From Bradyrhizobium sp. CCBAU 53338 (GTDB taxonomy: Bacteria; Pseudomonadota; Alphaproteobacteria; Rhizobiales; Xanthobacteraceae), in assembly GCF_015291665.1 (NCBI RefSeq), contig NZ_CP030048.1, positions 3,472,001 to 3,536,000 on the forward strand: a stretch of DNA of 64,000 bases, in the 5' to 3' direction. The translations under genes were made by a program, and so were the position numbers. Each line of letters begins with the position of its first letter. Position 1 is the stretch's first letter. Positions 9,575 to 18,768 of the stretch are shown piece after piece. The notes beneath the pieces were generated by a model. It searched no databases. It was given only the letters and a program-made list of their open reading frames with translations, and was not told the origin of the DNA.

Positions 9575-10999
9575 CTATTCGCCCCGCAGGCGCTGGTCGT
9601 CCTGCACGCGGACATGTTCGGCGCCGCGCGCACCCGCGGGCGACAGCCGCAGCATGCTCAGCATCGCGCCGCAGAGGGCAAATCCGACGCCGGTGAGAAG
9701 CGCGATCCGCGTTCCCTCAACCGGGTAGCGGCCGAGGAAGAGCGCGACCAGCGCCGCGCCCGTGGTTTGGCCGAGCAGGCGCGCCGTGCCCAGCATGCCG
9801 CTCGCGCCGCCGGCGCGGTCGCGCGGGGCGGCCGCGATCATGGTGCGATTATTGGGGGTCTGGAATAGACCAAAGCCGAAGCCTGCCAGGGCCATTCGCC
9901 AGACCACGTCGAGCGGCGTCGGGCTCACAGGCAGGAAAGCGAGCGAGGCAAGGCCACAGGCGAACAGCGTCAGCCCGACGCCGCCGAGCAGGCCGGCCGG
10001 ATAGCGATCGACCAGGCGGCCGGCGAGGGGCGCTGCGCACGCCACCGCGATCGGCCACGGCGTGATCAGCAGGCCCATATGCACGGCCGAATAGCCGAAG
10101 CGGCTCTGGAGGTAGAAGGGGATCGCGACGAAGGCCAGCATCTGCCCGCAGAACGAGGCGATCGAGGTCGCAATCGACAAGCCGAACACCGGAATGCGCA
10201 GCAGGTCGACCGGCAGCAGCGGCGACTTCATGTGCGTTTCGCGATAAATGAGCAGTGCGCCGGCGACGATCGCGATCGCGAACTGAACCAGGCAGGTGAC
10301 GGCCGCCTCGCCATGACCGACACTGTCGATCGCGGCGATGCCGACGCCAAAGGTGATTGCCGAGAGCCCCGCGCTCTGCCAGTCGAAGGAATGGCTGGCA
10401 GCTGTCGTATGTGGCAGGCTGCGTAGGCCGAACACGAGCGTGATCACGCCGAGTGGCACGTTGATGGCGAACAGCCAGGGCCAACTGCCGACGGCGAGGA
10501 TGCCGGCGGCGAGCGTAGGGCCGATAGCGGCGGAGAAGGCGACGACGAGCGCATTGAGGCCGATGCCGCGGCCGAGCAGGCTGCGCGGATAGGTGAAGCG
10601 GACCAGCGCCGAATTGACGCTCATGATGCCGGCCGCGCCAAACCCCTGGATGATGCGTGCGATCGTGAGCAGCGGCAGCGTATGTGCCAGCGCGCAGAAG
10701 GCGGATGCGAGCGTGAACAGCACGAGTCCGACCAGATAGACGCGGCGATAACCTACGATCTCGCCGAGCGAAGCCAGCGGCAAGAGCGAGATCGTGATTG
10801 CAAGCTGATAGCCGTTGACGATCCAGATCGAAAAGGCCGGGCTCGCATTCAGGTCGGTTGCGATCGTCGGCAGCGCGACATTGGCGATGGCGCTGTCCAC
10901 GACGGCCATGGTGATGCCGAGCGCAATCGTCAGGATTGCCTGGTTGCGCTGTGGCTGCGGCAGGCCGTCGGCATGCTCGATTAGGACAGACATGGTCAA
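9575..10999 (-). CDS. MFS transporter, DHA2-type drug exporter
   Basis: A 474-residue polytopic membrane protein with the DHA2 (EmrB/QacA) look of about 14 helices. The first helix motif (ITMAVVDSAIANVALPTIATDL) and motif C region (GAAGIMSVNSALVRF ... GPTLAAGILAVGSWPWLFAINVPLG) are characteristic of proton-driven multidrug or dye exporters. Two in-frame ATGs 6 bp apart could start it. There is no adjacent periplasmic adaptor (EmrA) or dedicated regulator, so substrate and regulation are unknown. Confidence 0.9.
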   Translation of the reverse strand: MTMSVLIEHADGLPQPQRNQAILTIALGITMAVVDSAIANVALPTIATDLNASPAFSIWIVNGYQLAITISLLPLASLGEIVGYRRVYLVGLVLFTLASAFCALAHTLPLLTIARIIQGFGAAGIMSVNSALVRFTYPRSLLGRGIGLNALVVAFSAAIGPTLAAGILAVGSWPWLFAINVPLGVITLVFGLRSLPHTTAASHSFDWQSAGLSAITFGVGIAAIDSVGHGEAAVTCLVQFAIAIVAGALLIYRETHMKSPLLPVDLLRIPVFGLSIATSIASFCGQMLAFVAIPFYLQSRFGYSAVHMGLLITPWPIAVACAAPLAGRLVDRYPAGLLGGVGLTLFACGLASLAFLPVSPTPLDVVWRMALAGFGFGLFQTPNNRTMIAAAPRDRAGGASGMLGTARLLGQTTGAALVALFLGRYPVEGTRIALLTGVGFALCGAMLSMLRLSPAGARGAEHVRVQDDQRLRGE

Positions 11000-11141
11000 A
11001 GCGCGCTTGATTCGAGCCGTGAGTATCCCCTCGATTAGGAAATTGCTTCGACCATCGCAACCCGGCAGGACACCGGCGGTTCCTGTGCCTTACGCAGGTC
11101 GCCCGGCGCTCCGGGCATGGATCGGCGCGCAGTTCGTGCGC

Positions 11142-11288
11142 TCACCAGCGCGCGGTCGCCTTGCCGTAGATGTAGAGCGCGACCAGGCCGAGTGTCACGA
11201 CCGTCGAGAAGATCAGGATGCGGCGATCCCAATCGATCCGCGTCCGCTCAGCGCGGTCGAGATTGAGGGCCGTGAACAGGGCTTTCAT
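11142..11288 (-). CDS. Small single-pass membrane protein, function unknown
   Basis: About 48 residues beginning MKALFTALNLDRAERT, with one hydrophobic helix (ILIFSTVVTLGLVALYIYG) near the C-terminus and a basic end. In-frame ATGs at 11303 and 11342 would lengthen it. It lies between the exporter and the aldo/keto reductase genes on the same strand. The mix of charged N-terminus and clean transmembrane helix suggests a real gene rather than chance, but there is no recognised family. Confidence 0.5.
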   Translation of the reverse strand: MKALFTALNLDRAERTRIDWDRRILIFSTVVTLGLVALYIYGKATARW

Positions 11289-11388
11289 GGCAAATCGGCG
11301 CATCGGGCTGCCTCGCCGGCGGCACGATGCCACGATCTGCATGGGCCGGATTGATGCAGCTCAAGCCAGCCCTTGCGGGCGCGGTCAA

Positions 11389-12414
11389 TCACACCGGCGG
11401 TGGATTGCGGTCGGAGAAAGTGCCGCGCTGGTGCCAGTACGGATAGGGCAATGTCACCTTGCTCGCGGCATCGAGCTTGTTGATCTGGTCCTTCGACAGC
11501 GACCAGCCGACCGCCCCCAGATTTTCGCGCAGTTGCGCTTCGTTGCGCGCGCCGATGATCAGCGTCGAAACGGTCGGACGCTGGAGCAACCAGTTCAGGG
11601 CGATCTGCGAGACGCTCTTTCCGGTCTCCTTGGCGACCTCGTCGATGGCGTCGACGACGCGATAGACGTGTTCGTCGGGCACGGGTGGTCCGAAATCGGC
11701 AGTCTGCGGCAGGCGGCTCACTTCAGGCTTTGGCTGGTCGCGGCGGATCTTTCCGGTGAGGCGGCCCCACCCGAGCGGCGACCAGACCACGGCGCCAAGT
11801 CCCTGGTCGAGACCGAGCGGCATCAGCTCCCACTCATAGTCGCGCCCGACCAGCGAATAATAGGTCTGGTTGGCGACATAGCGCGGGAAGCCGTGCTTGT
11901 CGGCAACGCCGAGCGATTTCATCAGGTGCCAGCCCGAGAAATTCGAGACGCCGACATAGCGGATCTTGCCGGCGCGCACGAGCACGTCGAGAGTGGCAAG
12001 CACCTCCTCGGGCGGCGTCATGGCGTCGAAGCCATGGAGTTGGAACAGATCGATATGGTCGGTGCCGAGCCGCTTCAGCGAGCCGTCGATCGCCGCGAGC
12101 AGATGCTGCCGCGACGAGCCGATGTCGTTGAGGCCGTCGCCGAAGCGGAAGGTGGCCTTGGTCGAGACCAGCACCTTGTCGCGGCGGCCCTTGATGGCTT
12201 CGCCGAGGACGCGCTCGGATTCGCCGAGCGAATAGACGTCGGCCGTGTCGAACATCGACACGCCGGCTTCCAGGCAAATGTCGAGAAGGCGCCGCGCTTC
12301 GGTCGCGTCGGTCGTCCCCCATGCCGCGAGGCGACCAACACCGCCGAAGGTGCCCGTGCCAAGGCTCAAAGCGGGCACCATGAGGCCGGACCGGCCCAAG
12401 CGTCGGTATTCCAT
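11389..12414 (-). CDS. Aldo/keto reductase
   Basis: A 341-residue cytosolic NADPH-dependent oxidoreductase with a TIM-barrel fold. The catalytic tetrad is visible as Asp56 and Tyr61 (FDTADVYS), Lys86 (STKATF) and His127 (LFQLHGFD). The C-terminal half holds the NADPH-binding signature (QIALNWLLQRPTVSTLIIGARNE shortened here). It resembles the YakC/YajO-type general AKRs acting on aldehydes and ketones. The substrate cannot be told from sequence. It appears to be a single-gene unit with about 210 bp upstream that hold nothing recognisable. Confidence 0.92.
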   Translation of the reverse strand: MEYRRLGRSGLMVPALSLGTGTFGGVGRLAAWGTTDATEARRLLDICLEAGVSMFDTADVYSLGESERVLGEAIKGRRDKVLVSTKATFRFGDGLNDIGSSRQHLLAAIDGSLKRLGTDHIDLFQLHGFDAMTPPEEVLATLDVLVRAGKIRYVGVSNFSGWHLMKSLGVADKHGFPRYVANQTYYSLVGRDYEWELMPLGLDQGLGAVVWSPLGWGRLTGKIRRDQPKPEVSRLPQTADFGPPVPDEHVYRVVDAIDEVAKETGKSVSQIALNWLLQRPTVSTLIIGARNEAQLRENLGAVGWSLSKDQINKLDAASKVTLPYPYWHQRGTFSDRNPPPV

Positions 12415-12627
12415 CGAACTGCTCCTCGTGGCCGGCGGTTGATTGGCGCGACCTTGGATGCCGATCGTAATGCAAGCAAGCGCCTTGTCCTATTGCGTGC
12501 TGACATACCCGCCTTGCTCGGGAATGGCCTGGTCGTGCAGACGCATGTCGTCGAAGGCTGCATCCTGCGACGCGCGAGTACCTTCGCCTGAGGCAAAGGC
12601 TCCAAAGGTGGCTGGCCGGACTGGATG

Positions 12628-13584
12628 TCAGTGCCGCAATTGGCTCTGCCTGAAGTCGCGCGGTGACATCCCGAAATGCTCACGGAAGACGCGGCCGAAA
12701 TGCGAGACGTCGTTGAAGCCCCAGGCAAACGCGATCTCGCTCACGTGGCGATGAGCGAGCAGGGGCGAGGCGAGGTCGCGCTTGCATTGCGCCAGGCGCA
12801 CGGCAAGCACATGGCGCTGGAACGAGGTGTCCTCGTCGGCGAGGAGATCGTTGACATAGCGCGAGGAGATGCCGAGCGCTGTGGCGGTCTCAGCCAGCGA
12901 GAGATCGGGATCGGCGAGGCGCGCACGGACATGCGCCTTGAGCCGGTAGAGCAGGGCGGAGCGATGAGTCGAGGACGGCAGCGATGTCGAGCCGAGCCGC
13001 TCGCTCAGTGCCATCGCCAGCAAGTCGACAGCCTGCTCGGACAACGCGGCGGCGCTGTTCGGAGCCAGCCGGTCCGCGCTCTGGCAGAGCCTGAAGATGA
13101 AATCATAGGCCAAGCGCTCGACCGGCATGTCGGCCCCGAATGTGATCGCGGTGAGTGTCTCGGTGCCGCCGAGCCGCCGCTGCAGCATCTCGCGGGGCAC
13201 CTTGAAGATGGTCTGCGAGAACGAGTCCTTGAATTTCAGCTCATAGGGACGCGTAGTGTCGTAGAGCGCGAACTCGCCGGGATGGATCACGGTGTCGCGA
13301 CCGTCCTGCACCACACCGCCATCGCCGCGATTGCCGAGCGCGACCAGAACATAATCCTGATCCGAGCGGGCGATGCGCGAGGGCGTGCGGAAGACGTGCT
13401 GGCGGTCGGAGCACACTTCGGAGCAGACGGCCTTGCCGAGCGGGGCTTGCGTGACCGAGCCATGAAAGGCGCTGCCGAGGTCGGACTTGCAGTCCAGCCC
13501 GACGAAGACGTCGCAGACGATATCCTGCCAGAGGGCGAGCCGCCGATAGCCGGGGCTGCCGTCGGTCGTGAACTGGATTGTCAT
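12628..13584 (-). CDS. AraC family transcriptional regulator, probable activator of the nitrile genes
   Basis: A 318-residue regulator. The N-terminal half resembles the AraC_binding_2 sensor (VFRTPSRIARSDQDYVLVAL; HPGEFALYDTTRPYEL). The C-terminal ~100 residues are a double helix-turn-helix of the AraC/XylS type, with LSLAETATALGISSRYVNDLL and VSEIAFAWGFNDVSHFGRVF as the two recognition units. It is transcribed divergently from nitrilase and aldoxime dehydratase, separated by about 195 bp. That arrangement suggests it controls them in response to an aldoxime, nitrile or aromatic acid (inference). Confidence 0.9.
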   Translation of the reverse strand: MTIQFTTDGSPGYRRLALWQDIVCDVFVGLDCKSDLGSAFHGSVTQAPLGKAVCSEVCSDRQHVFRTPSRIARSDQDYVLVALGNRGDGGVVQDGRDTVIHPGEFALYDTTRPYELKFKDSFSQTIFKVPREMLQRRLGGTETLTAITFGADMPVERLAYDFIFRLCQSADRLAPNSAAALSEQAVDLLAMALSERLGSTSLPSSTHRSALLYRLKAHVRARLADPDLSLAETATALGISSRYVNDLLADEDTSFQRHVLAVRLAQCKRDLASPLLAHRHVSEIAFAWGFNDVSHFGRVFREHFGMSPRDFRQSQLRH

Positions 13585-13780
13585 CGGCAGGCCTCCCTTT
13601 CACCTCGGGCAAAACCGCATGGTGGCGCAGATCCAGCCTGACCGCAGGCAAGTTCCGTACCGGGGCGCGATCCCCTCCAGTCGAGTTTTTGTTCCGCCGT
13701 GGTCGAGCGCGCGGCCGCCCGGCTTGGCCCAATAGACTGCATCGGACGCGGTCTTGGATCAACCGGCAATGGAGGCGGCA

Positions 13781-14797
13781 ATGGGCATCGAACATCCGAA
13801 ATACAAGGTCGCGGTGGTGCAGGCGGCACCCGCCTGGCTCGATCTCGACGCGTCGATCGACAAGTCGATCGCGCTGATCAGGGAAGCCGCCGAGAAGGGT
13901 GCCAAGCTGATCGCGTTTCCGGAGGCTTTCATCCCCGGCTACCCCTGGCATATCTGGATGGACTCGCCGGCCTGGGCGATCGGCCGCGGCTTCGTGCAGC
14001 GCTATTTCGACAATTCGCTGTCCTATGACAGCCCGCAGGCCGAGCGGCTGCGCGAGGCCGTGCGCAAGGCCAAGCTCACGGCCGTGATCGGACTGTCCGA
14101 GCGCGACGGCGGCAGCCTTTATCTGGCGCAATGGCTGATCGGCCCCGACGGCGAGACCATCGCCAAGCGTCGCAAATTGCGGCCGACCCATGCCGAACGC
14201 ACGGTCTATGGCGAAGGCGACGGCAGCGATCTCGCGGTCCATGCCCGGCCCGACATCGGCCGCATCGGTGCGCTGTGCTGCTGGGAGCATCTCCAGCCGC
14301 TGTCGAAATACGCGATGTACGCCCAGAACGAGCAGGTGCACGTGGCGGCGTGGCCGAGCTTCTCGCTGTACGATCCTTTCGCGCCGGCATTGGGGGCCGA
14401 GGTTAACAACGCCGCCTCCCGCGTCTACGCGGTCGAGGGCTCCTGCTTCGTGCTCGCGCCTTGCGCGACGGTGTCGCAGTCGATGATCGACGAGCTTTGC
14501 GACCGGCCCGACAAGAATGCGCTGCTGCATGTCGGCGGTGGTTTCGCCGCCATCTATGGACCCGACGGCAGCCAGATCGGCGACAAGCTCGCGCCGGACC
14601 AGGAGGGCCTGCTGATCGCCGAGATCGACCTCGGCGCCATCGGCGTCGCAAAGAACGCAGCCGATCCAGCCGGGCATTATTCGCGGCCCGACGTCACGCG
14701 TTTGCTGCTCAACAAGAAGCCCTACAAGCGGGTCGAGCAGTTCGCGCTGCCGGTCGACACCGTCGAGCCTGCCGACATTGGCGCGGCGGCGAGTTGA
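13781..14797 (+). CDS. Nitrilase
   Basis: A 338-residue cytosolic enzyme that hydrolyses nitriles to carboxylic acids and ammonia. The catalytic triad is Glu48 (FPEAF), Lys132 (KLRPTHAE) and Cys167 (CCWEHLQPL). The ATG at 13781 is chosen because GGAGG lies five bases ahead of it; the longer reading would need a TTG at 13754. The sequence closely resembles what I know of the Bradyrhizobium nitrilase type. The aldoxime dehydratase gene follows after 28 bp, so the pair would convert an aldoxime through a nitrile to an acid. Confidence 0.95.
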   Translation: MGIEHPKYKVAVVQAAPAWLDLDASIDKSIALIREAAEKGAKLIAFPEAFIPGYPWHIWMDSPAWAIGRGFVQRYFDNSLSYDSPQAERLREAVRKAKLTAVIGLSERDGGSLYLAQWLIGPDGETIAKRRKLRPTHAERTVYGEGDGSDLAVHARPDIGRIGALCCWEHLQPLSKYAMYAQNEQVHVAAWPSFSLYDPFAPALGAEVNNAASRVYAVEGSCFVLAPCATVSQSMIDELCDRPDKNALLHVGGGFAAIYGPDGSQIGDKLAPDQEGLLIAEIDLGAIGVAKNAADPAGHYSRPDVTRLLLNKKPYKRVEQFALPVDTVEPADIGAAAS

Positions 14798-14825
14798 TCA
14801 CCGAGATCGAGGGGAGGACATGACC

Positions 14826-15866
14826 ATGGAATCCGCAATTCCCGCGTATCTCGAAACCCAGCGCACGCGCCACAAGCGCGTGCCTGACGATTACCAGCCG
14901 CCATATCCGTCGTTTGTGGCGCGCTACAAGCCCGGCGTGAGCCGCGTCGTGATGGCCTATTTCGGCGTGCAGCATCGTGGGGCCGCACAGGCGGCCGCGA
15001 TGCAAGCGCTCGCCGAAATCGCCGGGCTGTTTGCCGGCGAGGGCGGTCCCACGCACTGGGATCGCGCACACTATGTCGATCAGGTTGGCCACGGGAACAC
15101 AGTCTCGGTGGCCTATTGGGACAACATCGCGCGCTTCGACGCCTGGTTTGCGCCGGCACGCGAGGCTTGGACGGGAAGGCAGCGCAACGGCATCGGCACC
15201 TTCGTCGAGATACTACGACCCGCTGTCGCGCGGCACGAGACGCTATTCTCCTCGCTCGGCAGGCCCGAAGGTGTCGCGGCGATTGCGGACGGCATGAGCG
15301 GGGAAGTGCAGGAGCACGCGTATTGGGGCGGCATGCGCGATCGCATTCCGCTGTCGCAGATCGATCCGATGTCGCCCGGCGGCAATCCCGAGTTGATCCG
15401 TGACGGTACGCGGCTGCGGGTAAAGGCGAACGACAATCTCTGTTTGATCCGCTCCGGGCAGGACTGGAGCGATACCGAGGCATCCGAACGGAAGCTCTAT
15501 CTCGACGACGTCGAACCGGTGTTGCGCGAGGGCATGGATTTCCTGCGCGACGATGGGCTCGCGATCGGCTGCTATGCCAACCGCTACATGCAGGTGCTCT
15601 CCGCCGACGGCAAGGCGAGTGAAAAATCCTACGGCCAGAGCTGGTGGAAAAGTCTTGCTGCACTGGAGCGATGGGCGGAATCGCACCCGACCCACGTCAA
15701 AATCTTCGGCGCGGCGATGAAGTATCTGTCGACGCTGGGGCCGTCAGCGAAGCTGCGACTCTATCATGAGGTTACGGTAGCCGCCGCGGATGAGCAGTTC
15801 TTCGAATATCTGAACTGTCATCCGAAGACGGGAATGCTTGCGGCGGTCGAGACTGTTACGGCTTAG
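14826..15866 (+). CDS. Aldoxime dehydratase (phenylacetaldoxime/alkyl aldoxime dehydratase, haem enzyme)
   Basis: A 346-residue haem protein that dehydrates R-CH=NOH to a nitrile. It matches the OxdA/OxdB family across its length: the start MESAIPAYL, the LIRSGQDW segment with the conserved active-site Ser (Ser210), His290 (ESHPTH) in the place of the proximal haem ligand, and His314 (RLYHEV) in the place of the distal catalytic His. GAGGGGAGG at 14810-14818 sits well for the ATG at 14826; an ATG at 14820 would be too close. It is co-transcribed with nitrilase. Its stop overlaps the convergent HAD gene stop by 4 bp. Confidence 0.93.
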   Translation: MESAIPAYLETQRTRHKRVPDDYQPPYPSFVARYKPGVSRVVMAYFGVQHRGAAQAAAMQALAEIAGLFAGEGGPTHWDRAHYVDQVGHGNTVSVAYWDNIARFDAWFAPAREAWTGRQRNGIGTFVEILRPAVARHETLFSSLGRPEGVAAIADGMSGEVQEHAYWGGMRDRIPLSQIDPMSPGGNPELIRDGTRLRVKANDNLCLIRSGQDWSDTEASERKLYLDDVEPVLREGMDFLRDDGLAIGCYANRYMQVLSADGKASEKSYGQSWWKSLAALERWAESHPTHVKIFGAAMKYLSTLGPSAKLRLYHEVTVAAADEQFFEYLNCHPKTGMLAAVETVTA

Positions 15867-16501
15867 GCGACGCAATGGCCGAGCAGCTCCGGGTGCGCGG
15901 CGCAGATGTGATGCGCGCCTGCGCCTCGCAGCTCGGCCTCGCTGCCATAGCCATAGAGTACGCCGATTGCCGTCATGCCGTTGGTCCGGGCGCCGACCAC
16001 GTCATGGCTGCGGTCGCCGATCATGATCGCGCTACGCGCATCGACCTTGGCTTCAAGGAGCGCGTAAGCAAGCAGGTCGCGCTTGTCGGCGCGCGTGCCG
16101 TCGAGCTCTGAGCCGAACACGCGCTCGAAATACGGCTTCAGGCCGAAGTGCTCGATGATGCGGGTAGCGTAGACGGCGGGTTTGCTGGTCGCGACGAACA
16201 TGCGCGCACCGGTCGCGGCCACTGCCGCCAGTGTGCCGTGAATGCCCGGATAGGGTGAGTTCTCGAACAGCCCGACCTCGGAAAACCGTTCGCGGTAGAG
16301 CAGGAGCGCCTGGTCGGCCAGCGCGTCGGTTCCGGTCAGCGCCTTCAGGCTCGCATGCAGGGGCGGCCCGATGCACCAGGCCAATTCATCCTGGCTCGGG
16401 ACCGCCTGCCCAAGTTTTTTCAGGGCATACTGGATCGAACCGGTGATCCCGGGCTTGGGATCGGTCAGCGTACCGTCGAGATCAAAATAGATTGTCTGCA
16501 T
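15863..16501 (-). CDS. HAD-family hydrolase, phosphoglycolate-phosphatase-like
   Basis: About 212 residues, starting MQTIYFDLDGTLTDP. This contains the HAD motif I DxDGT (nucleophile and acid/base Asp), motif II in VATSKPAV, and motif III/IV Lys and GDRSHDVVGA. The helical cap (about residues 15-85) is of the subfamily IA (Gph/PGMB) type. The likely role is small phosphate-ester hydrolysis; the substrate is unknown. An ATG at 16525 would add eight residues with no better ribosome site. It is convergent with, and overlaps, the aldoxime dehydratase stop. Confidence 0.85.
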   Translation of the reverse strand: MQTIYFDLDGTLTDPKPGITGSIQYALKKLGQAVPSQDELAWCIGPPLHASLKALTGTDALADQALLLYRERFSEVGLFENSPYPGIHGTLAAVAATGARMFVATSKPAVYATRIIEHFGLKPYFERVFGSELDGTRADKRDLLAYALLEAKVDARSAIMIGDRSHDVVGARTNGMTAIGVLYGYGSEAELRGAGAHHICAAHPELLGHCVA

Positions 16502-16583
16502 TCGGGCCGGGCTCAGCATTGCCAATTCCGGCCGTTGCTAGTTGCCTTGGGGTTCGAGTTCAAGAGCCGATATTGGGAGCGAC

Positions 16584-17546
16584 ATGGCGTTCGTCCGGGC
16601 TCAGAAGCTGATCTGGTGGGGGCTCGCTGTGGCGTTCGTTTTCACGCCGGCGCTTGCCGAGGATGCTCCGGTCCCTCCTACCCAGCTTGGCCCCGAGGCG
16701 CCGGCAAAACCGGCAGGGGGCGAGCCTGTGCGCGAGAGCGACACGCGGGAGTCGATCTGCCTGATCGTGGAGGCGGCCGCGCGCGATGCCAACCTGCCAT
16801 TGGAATTCTTCGCCCGCGTGATCTGGCAGGAGAGCCGCTTTCAGGCCGATGCGGTCGGGCCAATGACGCGCAGCGGCGAACATGCGCAGGGCATCGCGCA
16901 GTTCATGCCGGGCACCGCGAGCGAGCGCGGATTGCTCAATCCGTTCAATCCGGTGCAAGCGCTGCCGAAATCCGCCGAGTTCTTGAACGAGTTGCGCAAC
17001 CAGTTTGGCAATCTTGGTCTCGCCGCGGCCGCCTATAATGCCGGTCCGCGACGGGTGCAGGAATGGCTCGCCGGCACCGGTGGCATCCCGGACCAGACGC
17101 GCAACTACGTCTACGCCATCACCGGTGCGAGCATCGACACATGGGCCAAGACCGGCGGCGCCGGCAAGGGGCCGCCCAGTTCACCGCCGACGAGTTGCCG
17201 CGATCTCGTGGCGCTGTTGAAGCGCGCACCGAACCCGTTCGTCGCCGAGCTCGAGCAGCATGTCGAGCTCGCCGCCGCCAAGATCTGGGGGGTGCAACTC
17301 GCCGCCGGCTTTGACCGCAACAAGGCGCTGGCGATGTATTCCCGCGCGGTGACGCGCCTCAGCAGCGTCATCGGCGAGCGCGATCCCAGCCTGTTGAGCT
17401 CTGTGGTGCGCAGCCGCGGTTCGCACGCGTTCTACCAGGTGCGCATTGGGGCTGACACGCGAAGTGAGGCTGACGATCTCTGCAACCGCATCCGGAAAGC
17501 AGGCGGGGCCTGCTTCGTGCTCAAGAACCGGGGCGTGAACGGATAA
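16584..17546 (+). CDS. Secreted lytic transglycosylase (SLT domain)
   Basis: A 320-residue periplasmic murein-cleaving enzyme. A signal peptide is visible (WWGLAVAFVFTPALAEDA, cleavage near residue 25). The SLT fold occupies about residues 72-175, with catalytic Glu83 in IWQESRF and the motifs GIAQFMPGTA and AAAYNAGPRRV. The C-terminal part (about 190-320) ends in a SPOR-like stretch (HAFYQVRIGADTRSEAD). The ATG at 16584 has GGGAG upstream. It could also supply openings for envelope-spanning machinery, but no such genes are adjacent. Confidence 0.9.
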   Translation: MAFVRAQKLIWWGLAVAFVFTPALAEDAPVPPTQLGPEAPAKPAGGEPVRESDTRESICLIVEAAARDANLPLEFFARVIWQESRFQADAVGPMTRSGEHAQGIAQFMPGTASERGLLNPFNPVQALPKSAEFLNELRNQFGNLGLAAAAYNAGPRRVQEWLAGTGGIPDQTRNYVYAITGASIDTWAKTGGAGKGPPSSPPTSCRDLVALLKRAPNPFVAELEQHVELAAAKIWGVQLAAGFDRNKALAMYSRAVTRLSSVIGERDPSLLSSVVRSRGSHAFYQVRIGADTRSEADDLCNRIRKAGGACFVLKNRGVNG

Positions 17547-17648
17547 GGAGTGCCGAGCGCATGCCAGCCCCGCCGCGGGCTTCCTTGACGCGGCCGCTCG
17601 CATTGCCCGTTATGCAGGCACGATTCCGCAACCCTCGGCCGAGCTCGC

Positions 17649-18389
17649 GTGGCGCTTCCTCCGCTCGATTCCCCTCAATGGCAAAGTCCCTGGCGCGCCT
17701 TCGTCTGGGGGCTGCGCTCGATCACGCAGACGATCCTCACGCTCGTCCTGTTCGCGACCTATCTCGGCATCGGCGCGCTCGCCCACGACACCCATTTCAG
17801 CCTGCTCTGGGCGCTCTGCTCGACGCTGTTCGTGTGGGCAGGACCGGCGCAGATCATTTTGATCACCACGCTCGGCTCGGGCGCCACCATCGTCCAGTCC
17901 GCTATTGCTGTCACCGTCAGCGCTGTCAGGCTGTTTCCGATGGTGGTCTCGGTGCTGCCGCTGATGCGCACGCCGACGACCAGGCGGCGCGAGCTGTTCT
18001 TTGCAGCCCATCTCACGGCGGTGACGCTGTGGGTCGAATGCCATCGCTTCCTGCCGCAGGTGCCGCGCGAGCGACGGATCGCCTTCGTCAACGGGCTTGG
18101 CTTCGGTCTGGTCTCGGTGTGTCTCACCGCCAACACGGTCGGCTATTTCCTCGCCGCCAATCTGACGCAGTCGCTGGGCGCTGCGATCCTGCTGCTGACG
18201 CCGTTGTCCTTCCTGTTCTCGACCGCGCGCAACAGCCGCGAGGTCGCGGACGTGGTTGCGCTCGCGCTCGGGGTTCTGCTCTATCCGCTGGCGGCGAGGA
18301 TGAACTCCGGCCTCGACATCCTCGTCAGCGGCCTTGTGGCCGGCACGATCGCCTATGGCGTGCATTGGTGGCGCGAGGTGCGCGCATGA
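17649..18389 (+). CDS. azlC: AzlC family branched-chain amino acid exporter, large subunit
   Basis: A 246-residue inner-membrane protein with several hydrophobic helices and the AzlC pattern (LFVWAGPAQIILITTLGSG; SAVRLFPMVVSVLPLM). With AzlD it forms a two-component exporter (BrnFE-like) for branched-chain amino acids or analogues. The frame opens with GTG at 17649. The stop overlaps the azlD ATG in an ATGA arrangement, which signals translational coupling. Confidence 0.88.
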   Translation: MALPPLDSPQWQSPWRAFVWGLRSITQTILTLVLFATYLGIGALAHDTHFSLLWALCSTLFVWAGPAQIILITTLGSGATIVQSAIAVTVSAVRLFPMVVSVLPLMRTPTTRRRELFFAAHLTAVTLWVECHRFLPQVPRERRIAFVNGLGFGLVSVCLTANTVGYFLAANLTQSLGAAILLLTPLSFLFSTARNSREVADVVALALGVLLYPLAARMNSGLDILVSGLVAGTIAYGVHWWREVRA

Positions 18390-18736
18390 GTGCTGCGCAG
18401 CTCATTGGCGACTGGCAGGCGCTGGTCGTGCTGTTCGTCGCCGGCGTCATTCCCAACCAGATATGGCGCATGCTCGGCCTGTGGTTCGGCGGCGGTATCG
18501 ACGAGGGCTCCGAGCTGCTGGTCTGGGTGAGGGCGGTCGCGACCGCGATCCTGGCCGGCGTCATCGCCCAGATCGTGGTCCAGCCGCCCGGCGCGCTAGC
18601 CAGCGTGCCAGACGTCCTGCGCTATGGCGCGGTGGCCGCCGGCCTCGTCGTATTCCTTCTGACCCGGCGTTCGATCTTCGCGGGCGTCGTCGCCGGCGAA
18701 GTCTTCATGCTGGCCGGCAAGTGGTGGTTGGGCTAA
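18386..18736 (+). CDS. azlD: AzlD family branched-chain amino acid exporter, small subunit
   Basis: A 116-residue membrane protein of mostly hydrophobic helices (VVLFVAGVIPNQIWRMLGLW; AVATAILAGVIAQIVVQPPG). This is the usual AzlD size and partner of AzlC. The ATG at 18386 shares the TGA of azlC, so the two subunits are almost certainly made in equal amounts. Confidence 0.87.
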   Translation: MSAAQLIGDWQALVVLFVAGVIPNQIWRMLGLWFGGGIDEGSELLVWVRAVATAILAGVIAQIVVQPPGALASVPDVLRYGAVAAGLVVFLLTRRSIFAGVVAGEVFMLAGKWWLG

Positions 18737-18768
18737 AACCGCCAGCGAACAGCCAAGGAACTGGAAAT

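Noticed and set aside
13241..14677. 478-codon antisense frame over the AraC gene and nitrilase
   Set aside because: Both sense genes have full catalytic or DNA-binding motifs. The reverse reading is a codon-bias shadow.
16548..16570. GGTTCGAGTTC, resembling a tRNA T-loop
   Set aside because: No acceptor or anticodon stem can be built in the 60-base gap, and a gene start lies directly after.
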